Assembly: GCA_035574175.1 (NCBI GenBank)
Contig: DATLZB010000096.1
Span: forward strand, 1-10,039
Direction: 5' to 3'
Length of the DNA stretch: 10,039 nt
Source of the DNA: DATLZB01 sp035574175
GTDB taxonomy: Bacteria > Pseudomonadota > Alphaproteobacteria > Rhizobiales > Hyphomicrobiaceae
Positions 1 through 8,699 of this stretch are shown piece after piece. The position numbers were made by a program, and so were the translations under genes. Numbering within the stretch: the first letter of the stretch is position 1; every line of letters starts with the position of its first letter. Under the pieces are notes generated by a model that did not search any database, was not told where the DNA came from, and saw only the letters and a list, made by a program, of their open reading frames with translations.

Positions 1-138
1 TGTCCAACAGCTCAGGAATCACATCAATGCGTTCGTCGATAGCTACAACGCCCGCGCCAAGCCCTTCGTCTGGACCAAGGCTGTCGTCCATCAAAAACGC
101 CTCAAACCACGTTTCTCGGATTTATGATTCAGGGTACT
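1..138 (+). mobile_element. IS630-family insertion sequence, 3' end (continues off the left edge)
   Basis: The left edge carries the tail of an IS630-type transposase followed by about ten non-coding bases. The neighbouring oxidoreductase frame (- strand) loses family resemblance at about 137-140, where a CTAG tetranucleotide lies. IS630-family elements duplicate a TA on insertion and several prefer CTAG targets (family knowledge), so I place the element boundary at about 136-139. The exact terminal repeat cannot be defined because the other end is outside the window. Confidence 0.7.
2..127 (+). CDS. IS630-family transposase, C-terminal fragment (5' end off window)
   Basis: Reading from base 2 gives 41 residues and a TGA at 125-127. 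The segment includes HINAFVDSYN and ARAKPFVWTK. The pattern of an amphipathic helix, then N-x-x-A-K/R-PF-x-W-T-K, is the usual end of IS630-family DDE transposases, just downstream of the catalytic core. The DDE residues themselves would lie off the left edge, so activity cannot be judged. The tail after the W-T-K motif is short and basic (HQKRLKPRF). The gene runs toward the truncated oxidoreductase, and the two stop codons are one base apart (127 and 129). Identification to family is fairly firm; a specific IS name is not possible. Confidence 0.75.
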   Translation, partial: VQQLRNHINAFVDSYNARAKPFVWTKAVVHQKRLKPRFSDL

Positions 139-1241
139 AGATAGCCAAGCGAGGGGCCAATGATGATGCCGGCACCGTGGTGGTCCGCGGCTTCCTTGCC
201 CGGGCGGCAGCGGAAATCGGGCAGCTCGGTGAGCGCCACGTTCATGCGGAAGGTGCCGGACCCGGTCCTGATGCTGAGGAAGCGCGCGCGCAGGGCAGGG
301 TCCACGGCATCGGCCGGTACCAGGTCGCGGAAGAGGAGTTTGGGGCCGACGTTGGCCGCAACGGCACGGGCGCGCACGGTCTCGCCCGAGGCGAGCCGCA
401 CGCCTGCGGCGCGACCCTGTGCTACCAGCACCTCCTCGACCGGCGCCTCGGTGCGGATGCGGACGCCGGCACTCTCGGCTGCCCACGCCATGGCAGTCGT
501 GATTGCGCCCATACCGCCGGTGGCGTGGCCCCACACGCCGCGCCGACCGTTGACCTCGCCGAGGCTGAGGTGAAGCAGCAGGTAAGCGGTCCCCGGCGTG
601 CTGGGTGCCGCGTAGGAGCCGGCGATGGCATCGAAGGCGAGGGCAGCTTTGACCACGTCGCTCTCGAACCAGAGATCGAGGAAGTCGGCGGCGCTCTTGG
701 TGCAGATGTCGGTGAGGAGACGCCACATCTCGGGCTGGCGGCGCCAGACCTTCCGCGTAAGGACGGCACTGCGCACAAGCTCCAGGAGGCCGCCGCCGAC
801 GTTGGGTGGCGGCCTCAACATCAGCTCGCGCACCAGGGCGCCCGCGCGCTCGAGGGCGGCGTAGTAATCAGGGAGTCGCTCGGCATCGCGCGTGGAGAAG
901 ACGGACACCGCCTTCTGCCGTCCGGCGAGGTCGTTCGGCAGCAAGAGAGAGCGGCGCTCGTCGATGGGCCAAAAGTTGGCCGCCGGCCGCTCGATGATCT
1001 TCAGCCCGTGGCTGTCGAGCCGCAAGTCGCGGATTACGGTCGGATGCAGCAGGCTCACCGTGTAGGCGGCAACCGAGTTGCGGAAGCCTGGGTGGAACTC
1101 TTCGGTAACGGCCGCGCCGCCGACGGTGGCGGCGCGTTCCAGCACCACCACATCGAGGCCCGCTTTGGCGAGGTAGGCAGCCGCGGTGAGACCATTGTGG
1201 CCGGCGCCGATGATGGCGACGTCGCAGGTTACATCGCGCAT
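129..1241 (-). CDS. FAD-dependent oxidoreductase (PYROXD2/CrtI-like), C-terminally truncated by IS630, probable pseudogene
   Basis: The 370-residue product opens with a Rossmann FAD-binding fold: DVAIIGAGHNG at residues 7-17 (GxGxxG), then VVVLER ending the second strand with the ribose-binding acid E35, then the G-G of ATVGG. Conserved family segments follow, including SGTFRMNVAL near residue 330 and GIIIGPSLGY near the end. Members of this phytoene-dehydrogenase-like family (COG1233) usually have about 510-580 residues. This one stops just after PSLGY and lacks the last 150 or so residues, including the Gly-rich C-terminal motif that completes the FAD site. The last two codons before the TGA (GTA CCC) appear to come from the adjacent IS630 element. 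I chose the start at 1241 because GGAGG sits six bases upstream and the Rossmann fold begins at once; a longer in-frame extension runs antiparallel through ilvE and has no family resemblance. It follows ilvE by 37 nt on the same strand. Substrate unknown; activity is unlikely unless the missing part is dispensable. Confidence 0.8.
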   Translation of the reverse strand: MRDVTCDVAIIGAGHNGLTAAAYLAKAGLDVVVLERAATVGGAAVTEEFHPGFRNSVAAYTVSLLHPTVIRDLRLDSHGLKIIERPAANFWPIDERRSLLLPNDLAGRQKAVSVFSTRDAERLPDYYAALERAGALVRELMLRPPPNVGGGLLELVRSAVLTRKVWRRQPEMWRLLTDICTKSAADFLDLWFESDVVKAALAFDAIAGSYAAPSTPGTAYLLLHLSLGEVNGRRGVWGHATGGMGAITTAMAWAAESAGVRIRTEAPVEEVLVAQGRAAGVRLASGETVRARAVAANVGPKLLFRDLVPADAVDPALRARFLSIRTGSGTFRMNVALTELPDFRCRPGKEAADHHGAGIIIGPSLGYLVP

Positions 1242-1247
1242 GCCCGG

Positions 1248-1252
1248 CCTCC
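1248..1252 (-). promoter_or_regulatory. Ribosome binding site of the oxidoreductase
   Basis: The minus strand reads GGAGG followed by six bases and the ATG at 1241. This is a canonical Shine-Dalgarno and fixes the start against the longer in-frame extension to 1499. Confidence 0.6.
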
Positions 1253-1278
1253 GACGAGCGCTCGGGCTGGCCGGGCCT

Positions 1279-2175
1279 TTATTCGGCGGCCGCCTGCTTA
1301 GTGGGTTGCACCTCGGCCAGATAGTCGTTGAGCAGGGTTTCGCAGATACGGCCGGGCTGGAACTGGTGCTCGCCGATCTCCCGTACCGGAGTAACCTCAG
1401 CCGCGGTGCCGACGATGAAGCATTCCGTAAAGCTCGGCAGCTCGCTCGGCAGGATGGTGCGTTCGTGCACGGCCCATCCCCGTCGCTTGGCAAGGGCAAT
1501 CACCGTGCGCCGCGTTATGCCGTCGAGGAAGCAGTCGGGCGTCGGGGTATGAAGCGCGCCATCCTTGACGAAGAAGATGTTGGCGCCCGTGCATTCGGCG
1601 ACATGGCCGCGCCAGTCGAGCATCAGCGCATCGGCATAGCCCGCTCGCTCGGCCCGGTGCTTTTCGATGGTGCAAATCATGTAAAGCCCGGTGGCCTTTG
1701 CCTTGGCCGGGATGGTCGCCGGATCGGGGCGCCGGTAGACCGCATTGGCGACACGGATACCGCGCAGACGCTCCTTGGGGTCGAAGTAGGAGCCCCAATC
1801 CCAGGCCGCGATCGCGAGATGGATGGTGTTGGCCTGGGCGCTCACCCCCATCTGCTCGCTGCCGCGCCAAGCGATAGGCCGCACATAGCAGTCGACCAAC
1901 TTGTTCGCCTTCACCGCCTCGTTGCAAGCGGCATCGATTTCGTCGGCCGAGTATGGGATGGTGAAATCGAGCATGCGCGCCGACTCGATGAGACGCTCGG
2001 TGTGCTCGCGCAGCCTGAAGATGCGCCCGCCGTAGGCGCGCTCACCCTCGAACACCGCGCTGGCGTAGTGAAGACCGTGCGTCAGAACGTGCAGCGTGGC
2101 CTCGCGCCAGGGCACGAGCTTGCCATCGTACCAGATGAAACCGTCCCGATCGTGATAGGGAACGAGCGCCGCCAT
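1279..2175 (-). CDS. ilvE: Branched-chain amino acid aminotransferase (fold-type IV, PLP-dependent)
   Basis: This 298-residue cytosolic enzyme should interconvert Leu/Ile/Val and their 2-oxo acids with glutamate/2-oxoglutarate, the last step of branched-chain amino acid synthesis. Visible class IV motifs are: VFEGERAYGG (about 41-50) in the N-terminal domain; the PLP Schiff-base lysine K160 in AKATGLY, matching the AKASGNY context of E. coli IlvE; E194 in AECTGANIFFVKDG, the conserved Glu near the pyridine nitrogen; LDGITRRTVI (218-226); and GTAAEVTPV (256-264), the phosphate-binding turn. Length fits the family (about 290-310). The start at 2175 has AGGAGG nine bases upstream; a 19-residue in-frame extension upstream looks non-coding. 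It is divergent from the marR operon across about 120 bp and lies ahead of the truncated oxidoreductase. A D-amino-acid or aminodeoxychorismate lyase assignment is less likely given length and motifs. Confidence 0.92.
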   Translation of the reverse strand: MAALVPYHDRDGFIWYDGKLVPWREATLHVLTHGLHYASAVFEGERAYGGRIFRLREHTERLIESARMLDFTIPYSADEIDAACNEAVKANKLVDCYVRPIAWRGSEQMGVSAQANTIHLAIAAWDWGSYFDPKERLRGIRVANAVYRRPDPATIPAKAKATGLYMICTIEKHRAERAGYADALMLDWRGHVAECTGANIFFVKDGALHTPTPDCFLDGITRRTVIALAKRRGWAVHERTILPSELPSFTECFIVGTAAEVTPVREIGEHQFQPGRICETLLNDYLAEVQPTKQAAAE

Positions 2176-2184
2176 GGCTGTCTC

Positions 2185-2190
2185 CCTCCT
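2185..2190 (-). promoter_or_regulatory. Ribosome binding site of ilvE
   Basis: The minus strand carries AGGAGG (extended to AGGAGGGAG) nine bases before the ATG at 2175. It supports the 298-residue start over the longer frame opening at 2232. Confidence 0.65.
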
Positions 2191-2286
2191 GACCCAAAAG
2201 GTCCTGTCGTCCGGCGCCTGGACCGCGGTCAAAAGTGCGCCAAACTCTGCACAATTCTCTTGCCAGGGGTAACAACCGGCTCCAGA

Positions 2287-2303
2287 TTAGTCAACATGAC
2301 TGA
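2287..2303. promoter_or_regulatory. Inverted repeat across the marR start codon, candidate MarR operator
   Basis: The sequence TTAGTCAACATGACTGA contains perfect five-base arms AGTCA/TGACT around a three-base spacer, and six of seven bases match in the longer arms. The ATG of the MarR-type gene (2296-2298) spans the spacer and the right arm. MarR proteins commonly bind 16-20 bp imperfect palindromes at their own promoters (family knowledge), so autoregulation is a reasonable inference. A weak sigma70-like pair, TTGCCA at 2260-2265 and CAGATT at 2283-2288 with 17 bp spacing, would place transcription start almost at the ATG. No clear Shine-Dalgarno precedes this ATG, which would fit a leaderless or very short leader. 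Confidence 0.35.
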
Positions 2304-2871
2304 CATAAATTCCGACCGCGCCGGACAGTTGATGCCGGTGCCGGCCAGACGCGCACCGGCCGGCGAGCGCGTCGACCCCAATCAGGACGCGCTCGTGTCC
2401 CTGATCGAGCTGTTGTTCTTTGCCTATCGCGAGTTCACGGGAGAGCCCGACACGGTGCTTGCCCAATTCGGCTTCGGGCGGGCACACCACCGCGTGCTGC
2501 ATTTCGTGCATCGCCGGCCGGGGCTTAGGGTGGCCGATCTCCTGGATATCCTGAAGATCACCAAGCAGAGCTTGGCCCGCGTGCTGAAGCAGCTCGTCGA
2601 CCGCGGCTTCATCGTACAGCGGGCCGGCGCCAGTGACCGCCGCGAACGCCGGCTGTTTCTTACGCCTGCCGGCACGCAGCTGGCGCAAAAGCTGCTCGGG
2701 CTACAGATCGCACGCATCGAGGATGCACTCGCCCATGCCGAACCCGAAGCCGCCCCGGCGGTGCGGGCGTTTTTGCTCGGCATGATCGGTCCGCAAGAGC
2801 GCGCCGCGGTCGAGGCCGTCATTGCCGCGCCGCGCGCGTTAGAAGCAACCTCCGGAAAGGTGCAGCGATGA
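2296..2871 (+). CDS. MarR-family transcriptional regulator (PetP-like by position)
   Basis: A 191-residue predicted DNA-binding dimer. After a polar N-terminal stretch of about 30 residues comes a dimerisation helix (ALVSLIELLFFAYREF). A winged helix-turn-helix then spans roughly residues 77-126: VADLLDILKITKQSLARVL is the recognition unit, and GASDRRERRLFLTPAG is the MarR wing signature with its DRR and LTPAG motifs. A C-terminal helix region completes the fold. The ATG at 2296 gives a protein slightly longer than typical (140-170), so a start at 2332 is possible; neither has a strong ribosome binding site. Its stop overlaps the next start as ATGA, implying translational coupling to the response regulator. 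A MarR gene directly before an OmpR-type regulator resembles the petP-petR arrangement of Rhodobacter; that is family recollection, not proof of orthology. Ligand unknown. Confidence 0.85.
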   Translation: MTDINSDRAGQLMPVPARRAPAGERVDPNQDALVSLIELLFFAYREFTGEPDTVLAQFGFGRAHHRVLHFVHRRPGLRVADLLDILKITKQSLARVLKQLVDRGFIVQRAGASDRRERRLFLTPAGTQLAQKLLGLQIARIEDALAHAEPEAAPAVRAFLLGMIGPQERAAVEAVIAAPRALEATSGKVQR

Positions 2872-3578
2872 CCACCACTGCCCAAAACCGGCGCGAGCCA
2901 CTGCCGGACAATGCGCCCCATGTGCTTGTCGTCGACGACGATCAGCGGATTCGCGATCTGCTGTCCCGTTATCTGGTCGAGAACGGATTTCGGGTGACGC
3001 CGGCGGCCGATGCCGCGGCGGCGCGGGCAGCGATGCGAGGTCTCGCCTTCGATCTTGTCGTGCTCGATGTGATGATGCCGGGTGACAGCGGCATCGAGTT
3101 CGCCCGGGAACTCAAGGCATCCCGGCCAATTCCGATCTGCATGCTAACCGCCCGGTCTGAGCCCGAGGACCGCATCGAGGGGCTGGAGGCCGGCGTCGAC
3201 GACTACGTGCCCAAACCGTTCGAGCCGCGTGAACTCGTGCTCCGGCTGAAGAATATCCTGCGGCGGGGCCGGACCGTGCACGGGGGCGATGAGGTGCGCA
3301 TGGGCGAATTCGTGTTTCACATTGGACGTGGCGAACTGAAAAGGGGTGAGGAGACCATCAAACTCACCGAACGCGAGCGCGATCTGCTGCGGCAGTTCGC
3401 CGACCGGCCCGGAATACCGATCGCGCGTCACGAGCTGACCGGCGACGACACTACGGGCAGCGAACGTGCCATCGACGTGCAGATCAACCGTCTGCGCCGC
3501 AAGATCGAATCCGATCCTTCAAATCCGGTCTATCTGCAGACCGCACGCGGCAAAGGCTATGTCCTCTACACGGATTGA
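2868..3578 (+). CDS. OmpR/PhoB-family response regulator (PetR-like by position)
   Basis: The 236-residue product has an N-terminal receiver domain (about 18-133) and a C-terminal winged-helix DNA-binding domain (about 143-236). Receiver residues are all present: acid pocket D23-D25 in VVDDD, phosphoacceptor D67 in VVLDVMMPG, T94 in MLTAR and K116 in VPKPF. The output domain shows the OmpR pattern LTERERDLL, the recognition helix SERAIDVQINRLRRKIE and the wing ending RGKGYVLY. It should be phosphorylated by the kinase encoded just downstream and then bind promoters in the cytoplasm. The ATG at 2868 overlaps the marR stop by four bases and has GGAAAGG seven bases upstream, inside the marR tail. 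No key residue is missing. Target genes cannot be inferred from this window. Confidence 0.93.
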   Translation: MTTTAQNRREPLPDNAPHVLVVDDDQRIRDLLSRYLVENGFRVTPAADAAAARAAMRGLAFDLVVLDVMMPGDSGIEFARELKASRPIPICMLTARSEPEDRIEGLEAGVDDYVPKPFEPRELVLRLKNILRRGRTVHGGDEVRMGEFVFHIGRGELKRGEETIKLTERERDLLRQFADRPGIPIARHELTGDDTTGSERAIDVQINRLRRKIESDPSNPVYLQTARGKGYVLYTD

Positions 3579-3615
3579 AGCCATCTCGCGAACATTCCGG
3601 GGCACCGTGGCCGCC

Positions 3616-5019
3616 ATGCGCGACATGGGCGGGGTGGAGCGTGGCTGGCTCGTCGGCTTGTGGGTCGCCATCCGCCGGCTGCTGAGCACAGCCAGCCGCA
3701 GGATGGGCGACATGATGCCGAAGGGCCTCTATGCCCGCGCGCTCATCATCATCATCGCGCCCATCGTGCTGCTCGAAGGCGTCGTTGCCTTCGTGTTCAT
3801 GGAGCGGCACTGGCAGGCGGTAACGCGCCGTCTTTCCGAGGCGACGGCGCGCGACGTCGGCGCCCTAATCGACATGTACGAAGACTACGGCCGAAAGGAC
3901 GATTACGCCCGCCTAATCGAGCTCGCTCGCGACCGGCTGAAGCTCTCGCTCGAAGTGCTGCCCCCGGGGGAACTGCCACCCGAGCAGCCGCGGCCGTTCT
4001 TTGCACTGCTCGACCGGACACTCAACAACGAGCTGCGCAAGCAGGTCAAACAGCCGTTCTGGATCGATACGGTCGGCAACTCGAGCTACGTTGAAATCAG
4101 GGTCAAGCTCGACAAGTCGATCCTGCGGTTAGTGGCAACCCGCAGCCAGACTTATGCGTCGAACTCGCACATCTTCCTGGTATGGATGGTCGGCACCTCG
4201 GTGGTGCTGCTTTACGTGGCGATCCTGTTCCTCCGGAACCAGATCCGGCCGATCCTGCGTCTTGCAGACGCCGCCGAGGCGTTCGGCAAAGGGCGGCCGC
4301 CGCCGGCGGGCTTTGCGCCGCGCGGGGCGCGCGAGGTGAGACAGGCCGCCCAGGCCTTTCTCGAAATGCGCGATCGCATCAAGCAGCACGTAGATCAGCG
4401 CACCACCATGCTGGCCGGCGTCAGCCATGACTTGCGTACCATCCTGACCCGCTTCAAGCTCGAGCTGGAACTGCTGGGCGACGGTCCGGAGGTGCGGGCA
4501 CTCAAGGCCGACGTCAGCGAGATGCAGCACATGCTCGAGGACTACCTCGCGTTCGCTCGGGGCGACGGAGGCGAGGAGGCGAAACCCACGAACCTGCGTG
4601 AGCTTATGGAAGAAGTGCACGCCGAGTCACAGCTCTTCGGTAAGAACATCGACTTGAGGTTGCGGCCGCAGCGGGAGGAGATCGTGTTGCCGCTGAAGCG
4701 GCAGGCTTTCAAGCGCGCACTTACCAATCTGGTCAGCAACGCGGCACGGTTCGGCGATCAGGTGGTGATCCGGGCCGCCACCGAGAACAACTGGCTGCGC
4801 ATTGAGGTCGACGACGACGGGCCCGGCATTCCGCCGAGCGAGCGGGAGAATGTGTTTCGCCCCTTCTATCGCATCGACCATGCTCGCAACCAGGACAGCG
4901 GCAACTCAGGGCTCGGTCTTGCCATCTCGCGCGACATCGCCAGAAGCCACGGCGGCGACGTGGCATTGGGCGAAAGTTCGATGGGCGGGTTGCGCGCCAT
5001 CATCCGCGTGCCGCTTTAG
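3616..5019 (+). CDS. EnvZ-like sensor histidine kinase
   Basis: An inner-membrane kinase, about 467 residues from the start chosen here. Order: short basic N-terminus ending MPKGLYARA; membrane segment 1 (about 43-62, LIIIIAPIVLLEGVVAFVF); a periplasmic sensor of about 120 residues; membrane segment 2 (about 186-206, FLVWMVGTSVVLLYVAILFL); HAMP linker; dimerisation/phosphoacceptor box with H271 in VSHDLRTILTR; N box with N375 in LTNLVSNAARFG; G1 box VDDDGPGIP (about 398-406); and G2 box SGLGLAIS. The residue after RT in the H box is Ile instead of the usual Pro. The start is uncertain: ATGs at 3559 (20 bp inside the regulator gene), 3616, 3625 and 3712 are all in frame and none has a convincing Shine-Dalgarno. 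3616 gives a length typical of such kinases. It should phosphorylate the preceding response regulator. The signal sensed is unknown. Confidence 0.9.
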   Translation: MRDMGGVERGWLVGLWVAIRRLLSTASRRMGDMMPKGLYARALIIIIAPIVLLEGVVAFVFMERHWQAVTRRLSEATARDVGALIDMYEDYGRKDDYARLIELARDRLKLSLEVLPPGELPPEQPRPFFALLDRTLNNELRKQVKQPFWIDTVGNSSYVEIRVKLDKSILRLVATRSQTYASNSHIFLVWMVGTSVVLLYVAILFLRNQIRPILRLADAAEAFGKGRPPPAGFAPRGAREVRQAAQAFLEMRDRIKQHVDQRTTMLAGVSHDLRTILTRFKLELELLGDGPEVRALKADVSEMQHMLEDYLAFARGDGGEEAKPTNLRELMEEVHAESQLFGKNIDLRLRPQREEIVLPLKRQAFKRALTNLVSNAARFGDQVVIRAATENNWLRIEVDDDGPGIPPSERENVFRPFYRIDHARNQDSGNSGLGLAISRDIARSHGGDVALGESSMGGLRAIIRVPL

Positions 5020-5020
5020 A

Positions 5021-5457
5021 CTAAAGCAGCCCGAGTTCGATCAAATCCCTGCGCATCTTAGGGGGCAGATCGGCAAAAGCGGCGGCGGCGCAGCCGGTGA
5101 GGTCGGGCGGGGCGTCGGCCGGCTCGAGGTAGCGCCAGCCCTGGAAGGCGCGGCGCGGCGTCGGGCGCACGGGCACGAGCCTGGGCGACAGCAGGATGAG
5201 GCAGCAGGGGCGGCCGTCGTCTTTGGTGCCCTCGTCGAACCCGGTGATGGCCTGCCGGGCCTGGATGAAGCCCTTGATGACCCAATAGAGCGAGCCGCCG
5301 TCCAGAAGTTCTTCCGAGCGCTTGGGCGTCTGGTAGGTGCGGTGGTAAAGGCGGCCACTTCCGCCGTTCTTGCGCATGTCCCTGAGGCGCTGCCGCTGCC
5401 AGGCCGCCAAGTCCTCGATCGAATCGCAGCCGACGCACAGCTTGACGAGGTGCAGGG

Positions 5458-5461
<4 letters not shown>
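5021..5461 (-). CDS. DUF1489 family protein
   Basis: A 146-residue predicted cytosolic protein without a signal peptide or membrane segment. The N-terminal motif LHLVKLCVGCDSIEDL, then GRLYHRTYQTPKR and GGSLYWVIKGFIQARQ, match my recollection of DUF1489, a small family of unknown function that I know mainly from Alphaproteobacteria. Two cysteines lie at 9 and 12 (CVGC), with another pair further on (PCC); a metal role is conceivable but unproven. The ATG overlaps the stop of the carboxylase gene as ATGA, and GAAGG lies nine bases upstream, so it is probably translated from the same message. The 3' end is separated from the convergent kinase gene by one base. No function is assigned. Confidence 0.82.
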
Positions 5462-7425
<1,964 letters not shown>

Positions 7426-7501
7426 GGGAGGTGTTTGCACCGTCGGGAGCCATGCGACAACGGTCTTGCGTGGCGAGGCAGCTGCTGTCCACCGCAGGCC
7501 G

Positions 7502-8590
7502 TCAGGGCGGGTGGGCGGTGCTGTCCTTGGCGGCGGGCGCCGGAGAGCCGGTCGCGACAGTGGTCAGCGTCGCCACCACCTCGGCCCGCGCCGCCGGCGA
7601 TAGGCGCGACAGCTCGATCGGCACCGGGCGGCTTTCGCCGCCCCGGGCGATCTCATCGATCAGATAGAGCGGCCGCCCCTTGGCCTCGTGCACCAATCGG
7701 CCAAGGTATTCACCGATGATGCCGAGCACGATGAGCTGCACGCCGGCAAACAGCGCAATCGCCGTCATCGTGCTCGACCAGCCGGCGACGACGTTGCCGG
7801 CCGCCCACTGCCAGACGGTGTAGAGGAGCAGCAGTAGAGCGATGCCGGCCACGGCAATGCCGAGCCACGACGCTATCCTGAGCGGCACGATGGAGAAGCT
7901 GGTGATGGCATCGGCGGCAAACCGCAGCATCTTGGCGAGTGGATACTTGCTGGCGCCGACGAGCCGGGCCTTGCGCTCGTAGTGAAGCGGCACCTGCCGC
8001 CCGCCGATCCAGCTCACCATGCCGCGGATGAAGCGCTCGCGCTCGGGCATGGCGAGCAACGCATCGACGACACGGCGGCTCATCAGGCGGAAGTCGCCGG
8101 TGTCCTCAGGAATGGGCACGCTGGCCAGCCGGGAGAGGAGGCGGTAGAAGGCCGCCGCGCTCGCCGTCTTGAACCAACTCTCCCCCTCACGGCGGCTGCG
8201 CTTGCCGTAGACCACGTCGGCACCGGCATCCATCAGTGCCATCATGTCGGCGATGAGCTCCGGCGGATCCTGCAGGTCGGCGTCGATGAGCACGACGCGC
8301 CGCCCGCGCGACACGGCGAGCCCGGCGGTCGCCGCGAGCTGGTGGCCATGGTTGCGCATGAGGCGGACGCCGACGACGTGCGGGTCGGCGCCGGAGAGCG
8401 CCTCGATGGCGGCCCAAGTGCCGTCGCTAGAGCCGTCGTCGACGAGTACGATCTCGTAGTCGTCGGCGGCGGCGGCGCGGACCGCAGCGGCGGCGCGGCG
8501 ATGGAACTCGGCGAGCCCCAACTCCTCATTGTAGCAGGGGGCAACCAGGGAAAGGGCGCAGCCCGCCGTCCTCGGGTTCACATCGCACAT
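7502..8590 (-). CDS. Glycosyltransferase family 2, GtrB/DPM1-like membrane protein
   Basis: A 362-residue inner-membrane protein. The catalytic GT-A domain begins LSLVAPCYNEE (13-23), with DDGSSDGT (51-58) for nucleotide-sugar binding, the metal-binding DADLQDPPE (103-111; DxD plus the QDPPE extension typical of polyprenyl-phosphate glycosyltransferases) and GDFRLMSR (165-172). GASKYPLAKM (212-221) is the usual juxtamembrane motif. Two membrane segments follow (about 240-260 and 275-296), then IGEYLGRLVHEAKGRPLYL and a proline/alanine-rich tail of about 40 residues. The family transfers a sugar from UDP/GDP-sugar to undecaprenyl or dolichyl phosphate for envelope or O-antigen decoration; the exact sugar is unknown. 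ATG at 8590 has no strong ribosome binding site. No flippase or polymer-transfer gene lies nearby. The carboxylase starts 76 nt downstream on the same strand. Confidence 0.9.
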   Translation of the reverse strand: MCDVNPRTAGCALSLVAPCYNEELGLAEFHRRAAAAVRAAAADDYEIVLVDDGSSDGTWAAIEALSGADPHVVGVRLMRNHGHQLAATAGLAVSRGRRVVLIDADLQDPPELIADMMALMDAGADVVYGKRSRREGESWFKTASAAAFYRLLSRLASVPIPEDTGDFRLMSRRVVDALLAMPERERFIRGMVSWIGGRQVPLHYERKARLVGASKYPLAKMLRFAADAITSFSIVPLRIASWLGIAVAGIALLLLLYTVWQWAAGNVVAGWSSTMTAIALFAGVQLIVLGIIGEYLGRLVHEAKGRPLYLIDEIARGGESRPVPIELSRLSPAARAEVVATLTTVATGSPAPAAKDSTAHPP

Positions 8591-8699
8591 TGCTGGGCGC
8601 AGCCTCGCCGGGTGAGCCTCAATTCTAGGACTAGGAGGATAGACTACCAGATCGGGAAGGTCGGGTCGGTGCGCGTGCCTGTCGCGCCGCGCAGGGTCG
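8591..8699. other. Short intergenic stretch between aldolase and glycosyltransferase genes
   Basis: About 109 bases with no gene. It contains a doubled hexamer CTAGGA and a mildly AT-richer patch near 8621-8650 that could hold the glycosyltransferase promoter on the minus strand, but no convincing -35/-10 pair or terminator hairpin is visible. Confidence 0.4.

Noticed and set aside
177..1301. A 374-codon open frame on + opposite the oxidoreductase.
   Set aside because: Antisense shadow. The minus-strand frame has a Rossmann fold and family motifs; this one has none.
2176..2286. Sigma70-like promoter for ilvE on the minus strand.
   Set aside because: Several TTGnnn hexamers occur, for example TTGACT near 2289-2294, but none has a good -10 at proper spacing. 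Not supportable as a separate feature.
1186..2295. A 370-codon upstream extension of the MarR frame.
   Set aside because: It runs antisense through ilvE and shows no domain. The MarR fold begins after 2296.
8621..8640. Doubled hexamer CTAGGA as a possible repeat array or IS scar.
   Set aside because: Only two copies with no further structure; chance is sufficient.
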